Positions 58,596 to 64,000 of a stretch of 64,000 bases of DNA are shown piece after piece. This DNA is from Hevea brasiliensis (lineage: Eukaryota > Streptophyta > Magnoliopsida > Malpighiales > Euphorbiaceae): contig NC_079499.1 of assembly GCF_030052815.1 (NCBI RefSeq), positions 69,145,760-69,209,759 on the forward strand, in the 5' to 3' direction. A program made the translations under genes and the position numbers. Within the stretch, counting starts at the first letter, position 1. The number at the start of each line of letters is the position of its first letter. The notes under the pieces are model-generated. The model did no database searches. It was not told where the DNA came from and saw only the letters and a program-made list of their open reading frames with translations.

Positions 58596-59760
58596 ATGGA
58601 AGAGGGTGATCGTTCAGTCGATCAATCTATTGAGGCTGAGGTGCAAGGGAATGCCCTGTGCCTACATAATGTCGGTGGTTCAAAGACCATTTCACAGTAC
58701 CACAGTTTCTGCTCGTCGCTCAGATGGCTACAATGTTCCAACAAATGGTGTAATGTGCCTACTCAAGTCCCAATCTGGACACGATGGTACAACCACAATC
58801 TCCTACTAGGCAAGATGACAAATTGATGAAGTATGGGGCTCTGAGTTTAAGGACATAGATCCTCTAGAGGTGAGCAGTGGTTAGAGAGGATGGATAGGGT
58901 ATTCAAGAAACTGCATTGTGCAGGAGCTCGATTTGAATACTCGGTATCTTTGCTCTGAGGATGCTTATGGTGGTGGAAAACCATTCCCCACGCTTTGGTA
59001 GAACTGCAGTGCTAACATGGAATGACTTTCTCAGGAATTCGCATGAAATATGTCCCCGATGCTTATGTAGACCAAAGAGTTACAAGAATTCCTAAGTGCA
59101 AAGCAGGAGTAGATCAGTGGCTGAGTATGAAAGAGAATTTTCCCGCCTGAGCCATTATGCAGTAAGTTTACTTGCTACCAGCAGGGAGAGATGCAAGAGG
59201 TTTGAAACCGGCTTGAAGCCCAGTATCAGATTACAAATAGTCGCTTCAAACACACTAACTTCTCTGAACTTATTTCTCAAGCTCTAGAGTTAGAAAGAAT
59301 TGAGTCTGAAGCTGCTCTTGAGAAAAAGAAATCAGAGAAGACAGAGAAAGAGGGAAAATCTGTAGAACAAAGTTCCAGTGGTCCTACTGGAAAGAGGAAG
59401 AACTATGGGGGACATGGCAGAGGTGGCAAGAAATCTGGTAGGGGAAGATATTCGTGATGAAGCCTCCCTATCCGGGTCACAGAGTACTGCAGGTTCCTAC
59501 CCTCCCCGCCAATGTGAGACATGTGGAAGAAATCATGGTGGGATCTGCTACAAGGCTATTGGAGCCTGTTATAACTAAGGAGGCACCGGACACTTTGCCA
59601 AGGACTGCACCAGTAGTCGCAGGGTTGGACCACCTCCTACTACTGCAAAAGGGTCAGTTCAGAGCCCTGTCACTAGAAGTTCACAACCACCCAGCAGAGG
59701 TAGAGGTAGGGGTAGAGGTAGCCCACTCCAGTCAGAATGTATGCAATGAGATAGAGGGAA
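58596..59760 (+). pseudogene. Gyp4 gag, heavily frameshifted
   Basis: Start ATGGAAGAGGGTG as in Gyp2. Pieces of capsid appear in all three frames (for example SVAEYEREFSRLSHYA near 59109). The nucleocapsid reads CETCGRNHGGICYKAIGACYN followed by a TAA in place of the second knuckle Cys, then GGTGHFAKDC. Several indels, for example after codon 22, break the frame. Confidence 0.82.
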
Positions 59761-62700
59761 GAGGCCGAGACATCTGATGTTGTGGCTGGTACCTTCTCAA
59801 CTTTTAATCAGAATGTGTTTGTGTTATTTGATCCGGGTTCTACCCATTCTTATGTGAGCGCTAGCATCATTGATTGCATTGCTGTTCCATGTACAAAAAT
59901 GGACTTTGAGGTGCTAGTAACAAGTCCACTAGGACAGGAAGTCAGGGTTAATAGAATGTATAGAGATTGTCCTTTGGTGATCCAAGGACACACTTTTCTG
60001 TCTAATCTCATTGAAATGCCCTTCAGAGATTATGATATCATCTTGGGCATGGATTGGTTAGCTAGGCATCATGCCACGATTGACTGTAGGCTGAAGACAG
60101 TCACTTTTGGCCTTCCTCGGTACAGTGATGTGGTAATATATGGGGAAAGGCAGTTATTGCCATCAAACATCATTTCGGCTGCACTAGCCCGAAAAATGAT
60201 CAGAGAGGGGTGTGAAGCCTACTTGGCACATGTGGTAGACACCCAAGTGGGGAGTCCAGCATTGAAGGACATCCCTACAGTACATGACTTTTCAGATGTG
60301 TTTCCTGATGAATTGCTAGGATTACCTCCAGAAAGAGAAGTGTAGTTTGAAATTAATGTTATGCCTGGTATGGATCCAATCTCCATAACGCCATACAGAA
60401 TGGCACCAGCAGAGTTGAAGGAGTTGAAGATACAATTGCAAGAATTACTTGAAAAGGGCTTCATCCGCCCTAGTGTGTCACCTTGGGGAGCACCAGTGTT
60501 GTTTGTTAAGAAGAATGATGGTACTCTCCGCTTATGCATTGACTACCGACAGTTGAATAAGGTGACAATAAAGAACAGATATCCATTGCCTCGCATTGAT
60601 GATCTGTTTGATCAGTTGAAGGGTGCAGCTGTATTCTCCAAAATTGATTTGCGATCTGGTTATTATTAGTTGAAGGTGCAAGAGCAGAGTATTCCAAAAA
60701 CTGCTTTCAGAACTCAAAATTGTCGAAATGTGAATTTTGGCTGAAAGAAATCTCCTTTTTTGGACATGTTGTGTCAGCTGAAGGGATCAAGGTAGATTCC
60801 AGCAACGTAGAAGCTATCCTTAATTGGAAGCTGCCCAGGAACATCACAAAAATTCACATTTTTCTGGGTCTAGCTGGATATTACCGCCGGTTTGTGAAGG
60901 GGTTTTCTATGTTATCTTCTCCACTGACCAAACTGCTTTGGAAAGATGTAAAATTTCAGTGGACTGATAAATTCCAGCAAAGTTTTGATGAGTTGAAGAG
61001 GTGTTTGACTGAAGCTCCAGTCCTCACTTTACCTACTCCGGGTAAAGAATACACAGTTTATAGTGATGCTTCTCACAATGGGTTAGGCTGTGTACTGATG
61101 CAAGATCGGAATGTCATTGCTTATGCATCACGCCAGCTGAAACCACATGAGAGGAACTACCCAACACATGATCTGGAGCTAGCAGCTATTGTTTTTGCTC
61201 TGAAGATCTGGAGACACTATTTCTATGGGGAGAAATGCAACATTTACACAGATCACAAGAGCTTGAAGTACTTAGGCACCCAGAAGGAATTAAATTTGAG
61301 GCAGAGGAGATGGTTAGAACTCATCAAAGATTATGATTGCTTAATAGACTATCAGCCAGGGAAAGCAAATGTGGTGGCTGACGCCTTAAGTCGTAAGACT
61401 ATGGCAAGTCTCAGAGTTTCTCCTTTGTCCACGGTATATGAATTGAAAGCACAACATGCCAGTTTAGAGATTGATGATGAGGGACAGACAGTAGTTGCAT
61501 GGCATGTACAGCCAGTGTCGATTGATCAGATCAGAATGGTTGCTAAGAGTGATGAAAAATATCAGAAGCTACTGAAAGAAGTCCAGCAGGGCAAGAAACC
61601 TGAATTCTCTGTGAGAGATGATGGTTTATTGCTACATCAGGGCAGAATGTGCGTTCCTAATGATGCTGAATTGAGACAGATAACTATGAAGGAAGCACAT
61701 GAGTTTCCATTTGCTATGCACCCTGGTGGAACTAAAATGTACAGAGGGCTGAAAGAGCATTACTGGTGGATGGGCATGAAGAGGGATATAGCTGAGTTTG
61801 TTTCCAAATGCCTAACTTGTTAGCAAGTAAAGGCAGAACATCAAGTTCCAGCTGGTTTGTTACATCCTTTGTCGATGCAGTGGAAATGGGAACGAATAAC
61901 TATGGATTTTGTTACAGGACTTCCAAGGACACAGAGAAGTCATGATGCAATATGGGTTATAGTTGACAGATTGACTAAGTCTGCTCACTTTTTGCCAGTT
62001 CGGATAGACTATAGCCTAGAAAGATTGGCCAGATTGTACATATATGAGATTGTAAAATTGCATGGAGTGCCAGTATCAATTGTATCTGACAGAGATCCTA
62101 GGTTCACTTCTAGATTCTAGGGTAGTCTTCAGAGAGCCCTAGGAACTAGATTGAACTTCAAAGACTGACATTCCACCCACGCAGATGGCCACCCGAGAGA
62201 GTTATTCAGATATTGGAGGATATGCTACGGGCTTGTGTGATTGAATTTGAAGGTAGTTGGGATACACACTTGCCTTTGATTGAGTTTGCTTATAACAACA
62301 GCTACCAATCAAGCATTGGGATGCCTCCATATGAAGCTTTGTATGGCAGAAAGTGCAAAACTCCCTTATGTTGGGATGAAGTAGGTGAAAGGAAGATGAT
62401 TGGACCAGAAATTGTTCAACAGACAGAGGAAAAGATTAGATTGATCAGAGATAGACTCAAGGCTGCATCAGACAGTCAGAAGTCCTATGTTGATCTAAAG
62501 AGAAGAGATATTGAATATGCAGTGGGTGATAAGGTATTCCTCAAAGTTTCTCCTTGGAAGAGGATTATGAGATTTGGCAGAAAGGGGAAACTGAGTCCTC
62601 GTTTCATCGGACCATATGAGGTTCTGGAAAGAGTGGGTCCTTTGGCATACCGGTTGGCATTACCTCCAGAGTTAGCAAGGATACACAGTGTCTTCCATGT

Positions 62701-62943
62701 GTCCATGTTAAGGAGGTACAGATCTGACCCATCTCATGTACTATCAGTTGAAGAGATTGAGGTAAATCCAGACCTCTCATATGAGGAAGAACCCATAAAA
62801 ATTACGCTTATGAGGTGAAGCGGTGAGGAACAAGCAGATACACACAGTTAAAGTCTTTGTGGAACCATCATTCAGGCCAGGAAGCTACTTGGGAACGTGA
62901 AGAGGATATGAGGAGACAACACCCACAGCTTTTCAGAGACTAA
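59761..62943 (+). pseudogene. Gyp4 pol, RT catalytic block deleted
   Basis: Protease ([20 protein letters not shown]) lies in one frame to a stop at 60343. The RT fingers and palm start ([24 protein letters not shown]) run to a stop at 60667. Near 60715 about 210 bases are missing compared with Gyp2, removing the FIDD active site and changing frame. RNase H ([18 protein letters not shown]) and the integrase zinc region follow in one frame (60720-61823), then a stop at 61821 (Gln), the integrase core to a stop at 62118 (Trp), a frameshift, and the GPY region to 62818. The chromodomain is split by indels near 62800-62860; the tail ends before TAA at 62941. Confidence 0.9.
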
Positions 62944-62952
62944 TGCCAGGTA

Positions 62953-62989
62953 AAATTTCGAGACGAAATTTATTTAATGGGGGGAGAAT
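62953..62989 (+). other. Gyp4 PPT and PPT-side hairpin
   Basis: AAATTTCG (62953-62960), AGA, CGAAATTT (62964-62971), then a polypurine tract GGGGGGAGAA (62979-62988), one base before the 3' LTR. Confidence 0.8.
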
Positions 62990-63819
62990 TGTAACACCCC
63001 TATGTTCGGTAGTGCGTTCTACTGTTCCAGTGGCCAGTGTTATCCGGATAGCTAGGATGCCTAGAACTACACTTCGTTATGAGTGAGGAGACATAAAATA
63101 ATGAAATACAAGAAGAGAAAACACAAGAAAAACAAAGGAAAAATAATAGCAAAGAAATGTAACAAAGTTAAGCGGCGAGAACCCTAGCGATGGGTGGCCT
63201 TGCAGGGAAGTCACGGCGTGGACCGTTGACTAGCCCTGGACTGCGGGGAACCCTGGAAAATATTTTTAGGACTTAAAGAGACATCAATTGAAGTATAAAT
63301 ATTATTAGAAATATCAAAGAAAAATTAAATTATTAGTACAAGGAAAAGTGAGAAATCGAAAAACAGACAAAACCCGGTGTTACCGAAAAATCGGGAATGC
63401 AACCCGAACAGGGGCATTGTGGTCATTTGACATCCCGAATTGTCTTTTGACCTAAATGTCCATTAAAAATAAATAATATTACACTTGAAAAATATAATGA
63501 AAAATTAAATTAGGGGTACCTAGTGTAAATAGCCAAAAGTGGAGTGAAAATTGTGTAATTAGCACATTAAACATATAAAATAATTTAACTAAAGTGAGTG
63601 GACTACTAAGGAATAAACTAAACACTAAATGGGCAGGTGTAAACCCATTACACAATCTGCAACTTCATCTTCTCCAATTCTCTCATCCATGCCGAAATGG
63701 GAAGTTGAAATCCTCCATGGCCGTTTGGCTTAAAGCTCCATCATCCTCTTCAATTCACCTCCAAACACCTCGGTTGTTTCATTAAAGATTACGTCCACAT
63801 CACAAGGGAGAGTTTGATT
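62990..63819 (+). repeat. Gyp4 3' LTR, truncated
   Basis: First 830 bases of the LTR, close to the 5' copy. It breaks within a stretch that corresponds to about 55545 in the 5' LTR and is followed by family 3 LTR sequence. Confidence 0.9.
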
Positions 63820-64000
63820 CTTAACTTATCGAATTTTATTCTTAATTTTCCATATTTTTTTATTAAATTTAAATCCAATTATTTTAATGGAGAAACTGAC
63901 GGAGTTTTCCCTAATTTATTAATAATCTTACGATTTTTCCACCTGATTGAAAAACAAATGTAGTAATATTCTCATTCTCATCATCAATTTAATGTCACTC
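63820..64000 (-). mobile_element. LTRp-4: family 3 LTR piece, nearly identical to 40012-40200
   Basis: Minus-strand family 3 LTR sequence that lacks the first roughly 64 bases of LTRp-1. Against LTRp-1 I see three substitutions and one length change in a T run over about 181 bases. It runs off the window. Confidence 0.8.

Larger units (their letters stand above)
50350..63819 (+). mobile_element. Gyp4: family 2 chromovirus, defective, 3' LTR truncated
   Basis: Consists of a 5' LTR (50350-58404, with Solo-e nested), primer site, gag, pol, polypurine tract and the first 830 bases of a 3' LTR (62990-63819). The left candidate duplication is ATATA (50345-50349); the right end is lost. It differs from Gyp2 in LTR family but has closely similar pol. 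Multiple frameshifts, stops and an RT deletion make it inactive. Confidence 0.9.

Noticed and set aside
1..64000. CRISPR arrays, riboswitches, bacterial operons or a replication origin
   Set aside because: Nothing in composition or gene layout is prokaryotic; the direct repeats present are LTRs, target duplications or simple repeats.

Overview
This is plant nuclear DNA, almost certainly from a flowering plant (probably a eudicot; the species cannot be read from the window). It is AT-rich, has no bacterial-style gene packing, and about 85% of it consists of Ty3/gypsy LTR retrotransposons nested in one another. The coding remnants have the order gag zinc knuckle, protease, reverse transcriptase, RNase H, integrase, C-terminal chromodomain. 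With very long LTRs (about 3.2-4.4 kb), 5-bp target duplications and an initiator-tRNA-Met primer site, this fits chromoviruses of the Tekay/Del type. No intact host gene was found.

Three related LTR families occur: family 1 (Gyp1, Gyp2, Solo-c, LTRp-2, LTRp-3), family 2 (Gyp3, Gyp4, Solo-a, Solo-d) and family 3 (Solo-b, Solo-e, LTRp-1, LTRp-4). All LTRs begin TGTAACNCC and end GTGTGACA or GTGTCACA, or show the reverse complement when on the minus strand.

Layout. 1-1420: right end of an unrelated, probably Ty1/copia, LTR. 1421-25517: Gyp1, whose pol is broken by two solo LTRs (1600-5390 plus; 5682-8896 minus) and whose 3' LTR is split by the full-length element Gyp2 (12464-24251, perfect GTTTG duplication). 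25518-26015: short host interval. 26016-33749: family 1 solo LTR on the minus strand (duplication ATTCT), itself split by a family 2 solo LTR at 29492-33297 (duplication GATAG). 33750-39947: the main low-copy interval, with SINE-like and MITE-like remnants, a 150-bp tandem duplication and no convincing gene. 39948-64000: a one-sided nest in which each element is cut on its right by the next: LTRp-1, LTRp-2, a TRIM-like remnant, Gyp3, LTRp-3, an unrelated element fragment, Gyp4, and Solo-e inside the 5' LTR of Gyp4. At 63820 the truncated 3' LTR of Gyp4 joins sequence nearly identical to 40012-40200.

All elements are dead. Nearly every in-frame stop can be explained by CAG, CAA or TGG turning into a stop, the spectrum expected of methylcytosine deamination in silenced DNA. 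The most interesting structural signal is a pair of adjacent hairpins, kept by compensatory changes, about 600-735 bases from the 3' end of LTRs in all three families.
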